Assembly (NCBI RefSeq): GCF_949628265.1
Contig: NC_088790.1
Location: 12,466,545-12,530,544, forward strand
Origin: Cloeon dipterum
Lineage: Eukaryota; Arthropoda; Insecta; Ephemeroptera; Baetidae
Direction: 5' to 3'
Length of the DNA: 64,000 bases
Made by a program: the position numbers and the translations under genes. The notes beneath the pieces are model-generated. The model did no database searches, was not told the origin of the DNA, and saw nothing but the letters and a program-made list of their open reading frames with translations. Shown piece after piece: positions 47,001-62,000 of this stretch; the stretch's first letter is position 1; each line of letters starts with the position of its first letter.

Positions 47001-50000
47001 AGCCTACATCACGGCTGCTCACAAACTTGTATGACCTTGATTGTCAATTTGTTGCACGTGGTTAAAATTTCTATTTCCAGGAGATCTCAAAGAATATGTC
47101 CATGAATGTTTTTCATGAGGCATTTCTCACCTGGAGTTTTCAACATTCAGTCAAAGCGTTCAGTCCCAAATCAGAGCCTCGGCGCATCCTAGACTGGGAC
47201 AGAAAGTATTCATTCATTTTCTCATTGGGTTGAGTATCATCCAATCATTCCCTTTCTATTACAGTTTTCAAATGGGCATTGAAATCAAAGATGGGGTGCT
47301 TATGCGTAAGAAACAAGCAGAAGGTGCATTGAATGCCCGCCTCAAGGACGTTCTCTCGTGTAGACTTAGGGAAGGATATTTCATAAAGGTAGTCTCTAGT
47401 AATATGCTGAGTTTAAAATCTCATGATTTCTCTTCAGAGTTTGAGCCCTAAGGATCCGTTAACCATGGAGGTATGCCTTGTCCTTCCTTGGAAAAACGAA
47501 ATCAACATTGAGTACCTGATCACTTCCCAATCATCCTCAACAAGTTTGAACTACATAGTAACGATTGAAGGTAAGAAACTCGAATTAATTTGACATTTTT
47601 TTTAAATTTGTTTTGTCCTCTTTTCTTACAAGGGAACCCTGGCTTCGTATCACTTTGACATAATTTTACTCCATAAATAGATATTCACTTTTGTTATGTT
47701 TGCAAGGACCAGCAGTCCAAAGTTTTCAATCTAGCATAGTTTTCATATTACAGATTCAGATGTGTATTATATTTTGTTAGGTCACATTTTATGTGTCTAA
47801 ATATCTAAATAAAAAACTTGAACAGCTTTTCCCTCATCTCTGAAGAAAGTTTTAAAAATAAATTTAAAAATTGTATCTTGGTTATAGTGTTTTGTAAGTA
47901 GACTTACCTTGCGTAGACAAATTGATTGATGGACCATTTTCTACTTTTTCTAGATTTGGATCCCTTTTAAACATTTTTATGTTTTTAGAGTACTAATAGA
48001 CTAAAATAAATTCTGCTCTGGAGTCTGGAATGTATATAAATGTTAAGAAAGATTTTAATTTCCATTGCAGCTCCCTATGAGTTTCTCCATGACATTACGT
48101 GCTTGCTGAAAAAGCCCTTTGAGTCCCCCTTCCGTCGTGCCGTGGTTGCCCGATTCTGGCACACTTTCAAGAACCTGCAGCACACTGACCAGCTACTAGA
48201 GCACCTCCACTCCTTTGGAGACAACGCTTTGAACTACTCGCTGCCGGACAGCGTTAAAAGCGGTGTTCCTCTCTTCCAAGTGCCCACCAGTTCGCAACTT
48301 ACTGCAGAACTCGCGAGATACCCTCATCGGCGGGTGCAGAGCAATTTGGCAGAGTAATTTGCATTTTTATCTGTGCATATTGGTCGTCGGTTGGTTGTAG
48401 TTAAATCGCTGCATGGGAGCCACAACTTGTTTTAATATGTTGGAGGACATTAAATAATGAAATAATGAAGAAAATATTTTCTTTGTTACTTTTAGCTTTT
48501 TTTTTTGGTAGAAAGCTACTTTACAACAAACTAAGAACCAAAATTATAGGCTTGTGGGTTCCAACATGTCAGAATAAAAGGGATTAAATTTGTGTTAAGT
48601 CTCATTCATTATTTGATTTTTTTTTAAATTCCTCGTTATAAAAATGGAGCTTGGTTACTTGTGAGACAGTGCAGATTTTTTGCTATTAAAGCTATATTCC
48701 TACCTTTATTAAAAAACTAAGCAGTCATTCCCCTCATCTTTGCATTTAGTAATATTAAAAATCCGTTCGACTGAAGTTTGGTCTTAAATTTCAATTTGAA
48801 TTAATCCTATTAATATTTAACTCTTTATTGTCCTCTATAACGCACTGACTTAGTGCATTAGAATTTGTTACATAGCTTTTATTTTCTATATATCAAACAA
48901 AAGTTTTTTGTTCAGAACACATTTCTCTTCCAGTGAACCACAATACAGCCAAATCACCAACTTCTGGTTGCCGATATGCGTGCTAGAAGCGCCGATGTGG
49001 CAAAAGTGGCTTCACGGACACCGACTAGGCCTTCTGCTAAGGCACGACGATCCTTTACCTCTTCACCTTCACCAGGCAGCACAGAATGGCCGCTTCCAGC
49101 AGGTGCAGTGCAGGCATGCAGGGACGCAGCTTAACGCCACCCTCAAAGATTGGAGCTCCTTCGTTCTCCTCGAGGCAATATCTTATGCCAAACTGATACA
49201 AAAGTATGAATAATTAGCTTATTTAAAATTCCCTTTTGATTGTTAAATGTCCATTTCCCTTCAGCGAAAACGAGAAAACGCCGACCAGCTTTCTCCTGAT
49301 GAGGGTTAACGTTAAAGTTCCTTGTGTGGTAATCAATATTGCTTTCCTTGGAGGAGCGTCCGGCAATGTAAGGCACAAGGTGAGTGATCAATGCTTTTTC
49401 CTCAGGAAGTTGGGAGAGAAGAATATTGGTTCAAATCAATGCCAGAAATGGTTTTGAACTGAGCCAGGAACGCAGCGATAAGCATTCTATGATCAAGAAT
49501 TCAGCGGAAGAAGATTAATTTTGATTAATCTTAAATAAAAAAGTTGCACTTGACATTATGCAAAATATAAATATATATGTTGCACTCCCGACTTGACCTG
49601 CGTGAGAATTTTGAAATTCTTGAGCAATATAGTCAGAAACCGCTCATTGAAAAAATTGTTGATAAAATTTTTAAATGAATTTGCTGACAAAGATTGTAAA
49701 TTTATAATTTAACAGATTTTGGAGGAGCTGAAGTCAAAACTACGAGAGCTGCCCTACCCTCGCAAAATAAAAGAGCCACCAATGAGAAAATTTTCAACCG
49801 TGAAAATCAACTCAGTCAGTCCAGAGGAGCAAAATGCAAATTACACCAATGCGGATCTTAAATGCTGCATATTGCTGGTTAAACCAGTAGAGAAAATTCT
49901 CATCAGGTGAGAACTAGTCGCTTACTTAATATCGCCATCACAGCCTCTAATCCTGATCATTGGATTTCAGGTATGAAAGGATGCCATTGGACTTTGCCAC

Positions 50001-53000
50001 TGTGGTCTTTCCAGACGGCACTCGGCCAGCTGGAAAATCAACACTACCCATCTCTGGGAGCAGCAGTATGCTCACGACCCTGTCCAGGTACCTCCATCAT
50101 CGCAGGTGGATTTGGGTGGCTCAGCCAGGAAGCAAAGGCAACAATCATCTCAACAAATTTACTTCGCTCTCTAGAACTCTCAAAACCATCACTAAGTACG
50201 TCATTTAATTGAAATTTAATTACTTGGCACGCTCTAATTTTTGTCGATAGTATAAGGTTGCAGGAAGGGTTCACCTTTGCCCACTCAACAGCCGGCATTG
50301 TCAACATGTTGCTGGAAGTAACAATGCAGGCTGGCGTCGACACTCACCCTTGCGTCATCCAGTATGTGCTGTTTCCACCCCATCAAGTAACTAACAAGGA
50401 GAGGTAATGAAAAATTAAATCCTAAGAAAGAAGCTATTTCCTGAGGGGCCAAAACAGCCGTCTTACAGTACGATAGTGTGCTATTTTATATTATCTTTAA
50501 ACATTTAAATATTAGTTATCCATCCTAAATAAATCTACGCAGTGCAGATCATTTTAAATTAAATTTAATAATTTATGCCTGTATTTTTTTAAATTATTTG
50601 ACAAGGTAAATTTATATTGATTATTAGGTAAAAGCAACTTATTTGAAATAATATTTTTGCTTTTGACACAATTTAGAAAGGGGAATTAAATTTATGATTA
50701 GCATCTTGATTTTTTTATTACATTTCAATTCCGCTCATTTTCATTTTATTTCTCCTTTAGCGGTTCGGATGAAGAATGCACAGAAGAAGTGGATCCAACG
50801 GAACCAGAGGGAGAGTTGCAGATCATAACTGAAGTGTGGATTGAGCCTCAGTATGGACACGTGATTAAGAGCCCTCCTGAGAGGGCTTACATGGATGGTC
50901 TGTCTTACGACCAACTTGCTGATGAGGTAAGTCCCCTGCTTTTACTAATTTTGTGATGTAATTTGTAGTATTTGCACTCTTGTCTGCCTGCTTACCTTTC
51001 GTCAAAAATTAAGATAAAAAGCTTCTTCGTGTTTACCAATGCACTTGATTAAACAAGGCCCCACCGAATCTAATCAGTTCAATGATGAGCGTTTGGTAAA
51101 TTTGTTGAGATCGAATTTGTCAGTCTCTGGCTTTTCATCTCATCGGTAGCTGAAAATGCTTTATTAAACTGCATTAGTCAAATTTCTCCATCAGCTTAAA
51201 TAATTATTACAATTGGACTGGGTGGATATTGAAGGAAATTTTGAAGTGGCTGCAATGGCCCCATGGATTATCTTTAACTTGAAGAAGCAGATTCGGCGGC
51301 TCCAAGCGACCAACCGCATTATTTATCTTATCGAAATTTCGGTGTTAAAATAGAGCAAGTGCACGACTCCCAAAGTCTTGTCTCCCACTACGCGACGCAA
51401 AGTGAATTTCAACACACGAGATGGGTGCGATTATTTAAGCCATCACGCACCTTGATTGATAGCTCAGCAGCCGTGCTTTTGCGAATTTTCCGACCGTGAT
51501 TGGGGCTGCATTTCATACAGAATGATCTGCCTCTGGTGGTTATCTAGCTAGTAATGCTTGTTTGCTCTACATTTTGAGCACTTGTCGATTTCTCGATCTG
51601 CGTGTTTGCACAGGGCGGCGATATCTTCAGTTCGTGCCAAAAGAGCTTTTCAGCTGACGAAACATATTCACTAGAATGCATGTGTAATCTATAGGCTCGT
51701 TATCAGCATTTAGACAATCATTCTTAAGACTATTTTGGGCATGAAAAACGGGGTTTTGCCAAAATAATTCTCGTACATTGAATCCGAATAATTATCTCAC
51801 CATAATATGTTATAGTTTCAAACGGAGTTAATTATGTGTAAGAGAGTTATTATTCCTATTTTATTTAGTTTAGAAAATAATTAAAAAGCTCTACATAAAA
51901 CCAACACTAAAATTATTAAAAAGATCATGCTTTTTATAATTTTACTGTTTCTCTCAGAGTCATTTTCTTGCCAAACACAAGCACTAAAGCACATTAAACT
52001 TTTCACAACAAATTTTGAACTCCTTAAAATCACTTATTTGTCTTTAAAATTAGAAACAAAATCTTTTAGCTTGGAAAAAATTTATTGCTCATGATTGGCA
52101 ATCGCAAATATTCAAATATGAGAATCATACCCCCACTCGTCGCTAAAAGAGGACGTAATCTGAATTGTTATTGAGAACTGCGAAAGATTATAGTTTCCAT
52201 ATTCTTCGCCGATAAAGTGATTGATTTCGCGAACGAATCATCTCTGAATAATGATTTGTCTGTCCTACTTCTTCAACTTCGTCAGGAGTTGTCAGCGCAG
52301 CTTGAGCAAACAGGCAATTAGTGCGATAAAATTGGGAGGTGCGCTGCAAGATGATTTCCTTCTCTCACGCACGTCTTTCCAGAGGCAGGGCACGGCAAAT
52401 ACACAAGAACTCTGTTGCCACTTGTTGCCCGATAAGCCAACCGCGCTCTCAGGCGCCCCAAACGTGTCCATCCTACGTCCAAATCGTCGTTTCTATTTGG
52501 ACGCCACTTGATCTCGCTGTGGGCACCAAATATTAACCTTTGCCCAATCTTAAAGGAAGCAAACAAACAATTTCCTCTGCATTGTTGCTGGTTTTGAAAT
52601 TCCCGAACCAAGACCAAATGAAGGAAGCAAAGAAACTTTCATCTGCTTAGTACACCAAAGTTGGATAAACCTTTAGTAATAATTTGGATTTGCTGATATG
52701 AATGAGTGAGATAGGTTGGTTGCACATTTTCAAAAATAAATTTTCAAATGGCCGAATCACTTCATCTGGGTCCAATCGTCGTGACTAATCGCCATTATCT
52801 TTTTGTATTGAAAATTTTAATTGTTTATAGGTTTTATTCAAACTCCTTAAATCGATGCTGGTGATTCAGGCTCAAATTGAGATATCCCAATAACCATCTT
52901 GGGAGACGGAAATTTCGATATTTGGTGTCATATTCCTCTAAGTTGTATGGCTTGAATTCTCAAATCTAAATAAAGTATTGAGTCAGTAAAATATGCTCCT

Positions 53001-56000
53001 CTGATTTTAGGACGAGTGTCTGATTATGAAATAAAATTTTCGCATGATATGTTATGCAATATAAGTAAATTTTACGAAAACGATGTTTTTCTCAAGTGAT
53101 ATAAAGGAAAATTATGTCTCGAATTTAATTCAATTGCTAATCATCCAATTTCACCACACGTCATATTTTCTTCTCTTTGGGGAAAAATATAATTTTTCTA
53201 ACCCGGTCGGAGATATAATGTTGGATGATGACAAAATCCATTTGTTAAAGAAAGTACAGACCAAGGGACAAACGATTTCAATTATTGATTGATTATTTCA
53301 CCAAGCTGGCGTATGGTTTAAATAAATAACACCGTTTACCGGCATCCGTTTAAATTGCCAAAAGATGCCAGCCATTTAAATGGAAAAATGCAATATAAAA
53401 AATTTCTACATCAAAATCAAACTAACTTTTCAACCAATTCGTCTTAAACGGCAACAATTTAACATGCCAATCCTTTGAAAAGAGATCCGAATTTCCTTTT
53501 CGTTTCTGGAAAGCCCTTTCCCTTCCGCCTTGATAAAACACCGGCAGTCGTCGATCGCTCCCCTTTCTTGCCGACTGTTTCTGCGGACGCGGAGTGTATG
53601 CTCAAAGGAAAAAGGTTTGCGGGAAGGTAGACTCGCACATACACACACACTTGAAAAGGCGCTTTGCACACGCGTGCGTTTCTCCTCTGGCGGTGGTGGT
53701 AGCGTTATCAGTGCCCACGTACTTTGTACCCGCGAGGCACGTATAAAAGGTGGCGGCTCGATGGCCGCGCGGTCACTTGCTCAGCCGCCAGCCAGCCGCA
53801 GGATTAACCTCCGTGTCGCCTCCAGTTGGAAGTGGGGGTCTAGGCATGGAGTTGGCTCCTTTTCCGACTGCCAGATCTAACTCTTCCAGCTCACGGCGAC
53901 ACGACATTCGCAACTATCACCACCGATTTGCACACATCAGCTCACGGTCTCAGGGTAAATTCTGTCCGAGCCAAGGATTACGAATTTGTTAAATTTGTTT
54001 GATTATATATGTCAATTATTTTTAGTTGTTGTAAATAATTTAACTGTTAATCTTTGCGGTAATTTCAACTCTCGCATTTTGGCGAAATTTGGCATTTGTT
54101 TCAAAATTTATTACCGTGCTGATCCTTAGTTTTTCTTGTACGCGTGTTCAAACAAAGATAACGGAGATATAATAAGTCAATAATTCGGGCCGAGCGGCAA
54201 GGTGGATTATGATGATTCACTCTTTCCGACCCGATTTATCAGCACTCGACGAAATATTCTGAAGTGTGTGTGTGTGTGTGTGTGTGCTCGTCGCACTATC
54301 TTATCTGGAAAATTCGTTCGATCGATGAGTGTCAACCCATGCAGGGGTTAAAGCAAGAAATTGCGCGATGGCTGGACTAGGTGGAGGAATGGCATCTCCA
54401 CTCGATCTCAAGAAAGTGAGATTCATCTCCTCCAACTTGGCTCACACCATCCATCTATCTCACCTCCCTGCATGCTCCCACTAGACTGATCTTGTCTTTA
54501 ATTTGTACTAACTTAATTACTTGCTTTGTGTGTATCATAATTTCCTGCTGCATGTGTAATAAACGTTTCAATAACTCATTTCGACATTTTCTTATAGTAA
54601 CCTTTCTATGGTAGAATATAATTTGGGTACCTTTGCATTTTTGCTTCCATAAAAGCGTTAAAAAAGAGGGAAATTTTTTTTATTTTATTTTTAACTCTTA
54701 AACGAATTAACTGATTTAGTATACAGAGATTTTGAACCAACCGGCTGTTTTTTAAGCTGCGTGAACAATTAAAAACTAATTTTATCTGGGTGTCATTTAT
54801 TCCGTATCAAATGGACCATATGGAAATTGAGTTTGAAAGCAGATGAATCAAAAAAATATAAAGCTGGTTGATCTGACTTACAAATCACGTTTTGAATAAG
54901 TTACTTAAGTTAGAAGTTCACATAATACTCTAGCCATCTCTTCAATCTGATAATTGCTATACAAATGTCTATCGATTTTTGCATCTTCAGCTTAAACCTC
55001 TATGATTGACCAAAAAAATTGGCAAGCAATATAACTAAAAATATTTTGATTGAATTTTTCGGGTTGCATTAACCTTCTAAATCGCAAAGCACAAGATGAA
55101 TGGTTTTTTATTCAAGAGTTGTGTACCTAAGAGAGATATTTATATTATTTGCGCCTTTTAAATAAAATTTCAGTTGTGCAAGATGGACGCTGAGTGCATA
55201 TCCTGTCTGCTCACTTTTGAACATCTCATTGTGATCGGAAACGAAAAGGCACCGGCCTCGCTTCCTCCGTCTACCCCTATTGATAAATTTATTCACGGAG
55301 GACAAAAGTATTGTGGTCTTTTTTACTGGCAAAGAAACGTTAAAATTTATAAATTGCAGGCACAGCTCCTACGTAAGCATGAAGATGTTGCCTGAGCTGC
55401 GCATCAAACTGGTGCCGTTCACATTCAACTTGGTCAACCTGCTGCCCAAATGTCAACAGGCTGAAATGCTATTTTCTTCTTTTGTTCAAGGTCAGGAAAC
55501 AAAAAATCGTGTTTTTAGTCTTACATGGATTAGAGGAATAATTATATTAATGAGAGGTTTTATGAAATTTCCCATTTGCTTTAAAAAATTTTTACCTAAC
55601 GCCTCTCTTAAGAATTCATTTTGTTGTATGATTTTTTGTCTTACGTTAGATTTCTTCTCATTGCTTGCAATTTTTATCCATTTTTTGCTGCATTTGCTCT
55701 CTAGACCAATTGATAATTTGTGTACTAATTGTATTCCTGAATGCAGACCTAGCTTGGAGTTACCCAATCAGTTACGAAGAAATGAGCCGGTTGGATACGG
55801 CCAACAACCTCTTGTTGAATACGGTGTACGAGAGTATGTTGAAGGTTCATGACTGCGAATTATTTCTCAGCCACGTCGACTCGAAAATATTCTTTGACTT
55901 TCTCATAGAGAAGAGCAGGGATCCTTGCACATATGAGTCTCCAATTATCCACCATGGTCAGACAGAAGGTAATTATATACATATTGGGTGGAAACTCTAA

Positions 56001-59000
56001 ACGAAAACACGTGAAACATGAAATAAATTAACTAAAAGTAATTAGTTTTTATTAACGGGAACGAAAAAAAATATCGCTTCATCCCGAAACTCACAGTTAA
56101 TTTTCTTTTGGTATTTCTTTTACTTGTTTCTTGTAAAATTTCACAAGTGAGTTAATATGACTGTCAACTGTAAGAATCATGTCATTTAATATCTTACATA
56201 GATCCAGGGAAAATGTCTCCGGGAATTGATGTCTTCTCTGAAATACGACTCTGCGACAAATTCCTGGCCAGTCTAAAGCTGAGCAACTATCCCAAGTGGA
56301 AGTGCTACCTAAAAAGGTTAAACAACTCGCACTTGATTCTAACCTTCCTACCAGCCAGCTTTGCTGACCTAAAGCTGCTCATGCTCAACCAGAAAAGCTT
56401 GGACGGCAAGGCGCCCAAGGCAGTCAGATTATTTCCTGTTGCTAATGTCAAACGGGACAGGTATTTTCAAGTGTGCTATTTGATCGACATTTTTTTAACT
56501 CATTTTGCATAGTCTAAGTCAACTGCATCAGGATGAGTGCACAGAACTCAACGACTCTCTGGAGCGACTGGAAAAGCTCCAAATACCTGAGAGCTGTAGT
56601 GTTCCTGAAATGAGCGAAGAGGCGAGACCGGCCACGATCGCGAACGCTCCTTTCAGAAACCGAGCATACTCGCTGGACGCAGAGCGAAAGCGTGACATCC
56701 GCAATAACGATTTCCGCAAGCGACCTCGAACTTGCTCTGTGGATTTAAAGTAAGTTTATTTAAATAAATTTTCTTGGAAGCTCAACAGATTGTTCCCCAG
56801 AGAGCACAATGCAAAGAAACGAAGTCCTCAGCAGTTGAAAATTTCCGACATGAGTCCAAAGGCCCCTCCCAATCAAGAGCCGCAGTTTGGAGCCGTCACT
56901 CTGCCCATTTACGTCTACGACTGCCCTCTTGCCTCTTTGATTGATGTTTTGGTGTACAAAGAAAATGAAATAAGCTTGGGTGATATTTATGAGGACCACA
57001 CCTGTAGTGAAGGGGCAGAGGTGCAAGCAGATGGGCAAGACAGCTCAGAAGTACCTGAAACTAGTGGCATTGAGGCGAACAGAATGCACCTGGGAAGCCC
57101 GGAACCAAAATCAGAAGACTTGGACTTGTCCATAGGTGATTCCGTGTCTAATTTTTACATGATGGAATATTTAGAAGGTTAATTAGCTTGGTTTTTAGTT
57201 GAAATGTCACTTGAAAACGTATATGATATGTACTAATCAAGTTTCTTTGTAACTTTCTCGCCTTTAGAAGTCAACTCTCTGAAGAGGCACTGTAAGCAGT
57301 TGAAGACAAGCTTCCAGCATTCGTACGTGTCCGCGCTGTACAAATCGCTGCAAATTGACAGCAACATCAGCGCCGAGGACTTGCAGAATGCAATTCGCGT
57401 ATGCAGCGAGGTCAGCATCGAACTGGACTTCACGCGTTTCCTCATGGCGGTCTGCGGCCACCTGAAGGAGCTGTGGATCAACCAGCCGTTCGACCTCTTC
57501 CGCAGGGATGGAAATAGTCTGCGGACGTTTACACTTCCAAAATCCGAATTCTGTGGTCCGCTCAAAGCCAAGCATACATCTATCAAGGAGCAGTTTGCCG
57601 CCATCCTGTCTGATTTTTTCAAAGCTGTTCCTTCTAATCCCAAGTGCTTCTTCAGCATCCCAAAGTGGGAGACAGAGAGACAGGTAAATCGGATAATTTC
57701 GGTTTAATTCAATCAAAAAGGAGTCAAATATCACCCTAAAAAATACCTATTTTGTATTTTTTTAAACCAAATAATGTATTTTTAACATATTAATCGAAAT
57801 TTTGCAGGTTGAAACCGACCTCATGGCTGACCACGAAGATGCCAATTCAAACTTCAGTCAAGAATTGAACAGTCGCAGGGGTGAATTGGGCAGCATTGTT
57901 AAAAAAATTCTAAATTATTTTTTATGGCACAGGAAGCCAAAGCTGGGACGCTGGAGGTGATGACACGCACACTTCAGACAGTGTCAGTGATTTGCCAGAA
58001 GAGGAAATGACGACTGAGCTTTGCCCGCTCTTTCTGCATCTGATGTGCTCTGTGCAACATGGTTCAGAAAGCAATTCCCAGCATGTCTCGAGCATCCCTG
58101 TTTGCATTAGTAACAAATTTATTTATTATCCCACACTGAACTAAATGGATGGTACCGCAGATGAAACTGGGCTGATTACTAACGAGATAAATTTATCATC
58201 TCTCAAAATACTGCTCGAAGTGCAGTGCCTGACGCTCCCGTCGAATATTGTTGAGCCAACAACGTCACTGCCCATTGCGAATAATACTGCTATACCAGGT
58301 CAAAATATCGAACAAACCCAAGTGGATACTATCAATACTCTGGAAACTTCCGTGCTCAGCAACGGCAGTAGTATTACTGAAACAGAGTAAGGCGTTTTGT
58401 TTTTTAACTCTCAATCAACTAGCTAATTGTTCTCTTTGAACATATTTAGATTAAAAAGTGAAGAAATTCTTTCTCGACTGTCAATCCTGCCAGAATACTT
58501 GCAAAAAGCCGTAACTTCCACCATCAGCAAAGTGAGTTTGTTATTTTTTTCATTTGTGCTAATCCAGCTATAAATTTTATTCAAACAGATAAAATGGCTC
58601 TTGCAAGATGAGCTGGCGACTTCTCTGCTGGTTGTGTATCCCCCGCTAGAGTCTACTCTGCAGATGGTTGCCCAGCATGTCATTAGTTCGAGTTCGTTCA
58701 CTCTGGCTAACTGTTCTGTGCAAAAGATTCCTCTAAACTTCGTCTTTGGTGCTGAGCATAGTCTAAACCAATTCCTTGACGTAATTAATTGTTGTAAGAC
58801 CAACCTTTTAACTGATTGTTGGTTTTTGCAGAAATTTGCTCAACTAAGGATAAACTTCTATTTCCTTCGGAAGGAAAGCAACTTTTACTACTTGGTGCAG
58901 GATCTCAATTCTCGACAGCATAAAATGCAATCAACCCCAGTGAACGGACCGAATTTTAAGTCAATCGCCACTCCCAGCTCCCTAGCTGAAGACTCGTCTG

Positions 59001-62000
59001 AGATGTCCATGTACCAAAACGACATCATCGAAATTCCCCAGACTCATTACAGTACTGAATTTTTAAAATAAATCTTTCTGTTGCCATGGTTTGTTTTTAT
59101 TAGGTGAGTCAGACATTCAGGGTCTGGGATTGGACAGCACGCCAACAGACGAGCCCCTGTCGAGACCTCTGAGTGACCTCAAGCTGTCTGCCGCAGTGGA
59201 CTCGAATCAGATTGTTGAGAATATTCTGCGAGGACGAAAAGCGAGTGCGGACCTGCTCTCTATGACTGAGAGAAAAGATTTACCGCCTACCACGCTCTGG
59301 TTGGACACGTGCAGTTCTTCTGCGCCCACGCCCAGTCTGGATATGAATAAGGAAATTCTCAGGTGCAATATTTGTTTCGTAAAAATAATTTAATGCCTTA
59401 AAAATAGTCTTTTTGATCCCAATCTGATTTTTATATGAATCAGTTTGATTTTATTTATAAATTTCCAAGTTCAAATATTTAAATCTCGATTAAACTCACA
59501 TGAGTTATTTTCTACTTAAAATTTTGACTATCTAAGCAGTGATATTGCTGGTCCTTTCCAGCTTATTAATAACTTTTTTCAATATTTAAAATGTCAAGAT
59601 TTTCTATATTTGCGTCTCAATTTGCAGCAGTGATTTGCTTCCGGAGGAGATGGATCAAGCGAATCCGGAACTGCTATGGGACAAGCGTGTTAAAAGCGTG
59701 AGCAGACCGGGCAGCAACAAACTGCCTTTTAGCCAGAGAACTAGAAACTTGTCTGGAGCCGTTTCTTCCACTGGACCAAATAGCGAAACTTCCAGCTTCA
59801 TCGAAAGCGGCCAAGGAACCGAAGAAGGTCGGAATTTTGTGTTCATGTACTTTTTTAAACTAATTCTTTGGGTCGTAGGCTACGATGGGGACTCAAGTGA
59901 TGACAGCAATTCCCAGTGTGATGATTTTCCCTCGTGGAATCGGGAACAAAAGGGTGGAGTCAGTTTGCCAAACTTTTGGCTTGTCATGGAAGTTTGCAAT
60001 GATGAAGTGGTCACGTACTTCCACTGCAGGTATGTTATTGTAAAATTTCTTCAACAGACTCTTTCGTTTTTAACACTTCTTGCAAATTACAGAGCTGAAG
60101 GAAAAGAGGCTGTTCGGTTGAGGAAGATGCACAACAAAGTCATGTCCAGAATTATCGAAACTTGCAAAGAAGTTAATCAGTTTGCACTTTTGCAAAGCTT
60201 GCACGAAACCAAAACTTGCGACGATTTACTTGAAGGTGATGCCCCAAAGGATCTTTGGGATGCGCCAAAGAGTAGAAGCAATTCCTATAAAGGTAAGAAA
60301 ATCCCATCGTTTTTTTAATGTTCCTTGAAAAAGTGAATTTAAAAAAATTAATATACATAAACATTGCTAATGATTTGTCAATTTTTTCATTTATTCAGAT
60401 AAAGTACTCTGCTTACCTGGAATATTTTCCTGCGATGTGGTATGGGAGACGCAGTTTTTATTGCATCCCAGACTTAAAACTGGTCCCGCTAAAAGAGGAA
60501 TTCAGGCTCTTGAGTCCGTTCTCAGCAGATTTCCCGTCAACAACCGGAAAAACATGTTTGTATACCAGGATAACCTGCAGAACGTGTTCTACCTGAGGCA
60601 AGTCTGAATCCCATTCGCAAATCAAAAGTTTTATAATTTCGCGTCACAGGTTGCACGAGTCAAATGCGTCGTCTATGGGCAGCAAAATGACTCCAAGCTC
60701 GAGTTCCAACCAGGGTATGTTTTTGACTGACGGAGAGATGACGCCTCCTGGGACCAGTTTTGTCAGGAGCCCCTCCATATCTTCGCTGAAAAGGGATGAC
60801 GGATCTAAGGTTTGAAAATTCTCTTCTAAATGGGATCTGATAATAATTAAAATTTAAAAAGATTGACATTCGACCCCGCGTGAAGTCCTATGGTGAGAGA
60901 GATATGCCAATGGATAACTTGTCCTCGCCTTTGCCCAAGATGGATGAGATCGTCATTCTCAAAGTTCATGGTATCACAGAAGCAGGTACCAACAGTTTTT
61001 AGATTAGGAAATACATTTTCGCTTAAAGCAAATTATATGCTAATTAATTGGCTTCTACTTAAAATGTAAATGCTTGAATCCAGTATTCTTCGAAACTCCC
61101 TAAAAAGGCTACCAAATAACTGTGCTCACCGTATTCCAAATTGTGTATTTTTGGCTCTGGATTAATTTTTCTGGTTCCAGGCTCGGCAATAAAGGAAGAC
61201 TTGGTGCAAGTGCTGCACAACAGACTTGACGACGCAGTACTGGAAGTTCTTTGCGGCTTGTTCTTGCGAAATCCCATGTGTAAACTCACACCAGACGACG
61301 TCCATTTCATACAGAAGCCTAACCAAAAGGCAGACATGTCCATAGATGTAAGATTCATCATGTGGTCGAAGCAATCAGCTAATTTGAATTTTATTCGCAG
61401 TTCTCCATTCAACCATTTGCCGTTGAAAATTTGCAAGCGCTTGTCTACTACCTAAGACAAAATCTGCTTGAGTTTCTCCTCATTCCAAAGTACACGGACG
61501 TCAAATCAGAAAATCACTTCCAGGTAAGATTCGCTATTTATTTTTATTCAAAGTACATTGGACGATTATGATATATTTTGACGCCATTATTTTTAAAACA
61601 GGACTACACGCATGATGATTTTTCAAAAGACAGAGTGCCCGAAGAAGACATCTTTCTGTACATTCAGAGCCGCACCTCCTCAGGCAACAAAGGCATGGCT
61701 TGCATTGCGATGGCTGTCGTGGACAGCAATGGACGCGTGATAATTCCTGAGGGTTTCACCAAACCTTGCAGTCAGGTTCATGTTGACTCAATAATTAACA
61801 TGGACTTTGTTACGGCCACTGGCACCGTTATCTGCGACGATATCGAAAAGGAGAAAAGTAAGTCGTAAATTATGAAGTTTTCATAGGCAATTTTAAACAA
61901 AAGTGGACCCAAAAATCTGCAGTAACTCGACTTATATTTTTAATTCAAATGATATACCATAAATTCCGTGATTGATGTGCAGCCGCCAGGATCGAGTTCC

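Larger units (their letters stand above)
50927..55173 (+). other. SZT2 intron 16, by far the longest in the gene
   Basis: A 4.2-kb intron in a gene whose other introns are mostly 50-600 bp. The sequence is AT-rich except for a GC-richer patch at 53480-53960, which holds a TATA box and two frame-compatible exons described separately. A (GT)n microsatellite lies at about 54264-54286. Confidence 0.8.

Noticed and set aside
54264-54286. (GT)n tract considered as a functional repeat
   Set aside because: An ordinary microsatellite; the CA tract near 8647 is the same. No CRISPR-like spacing anywhere in the window.
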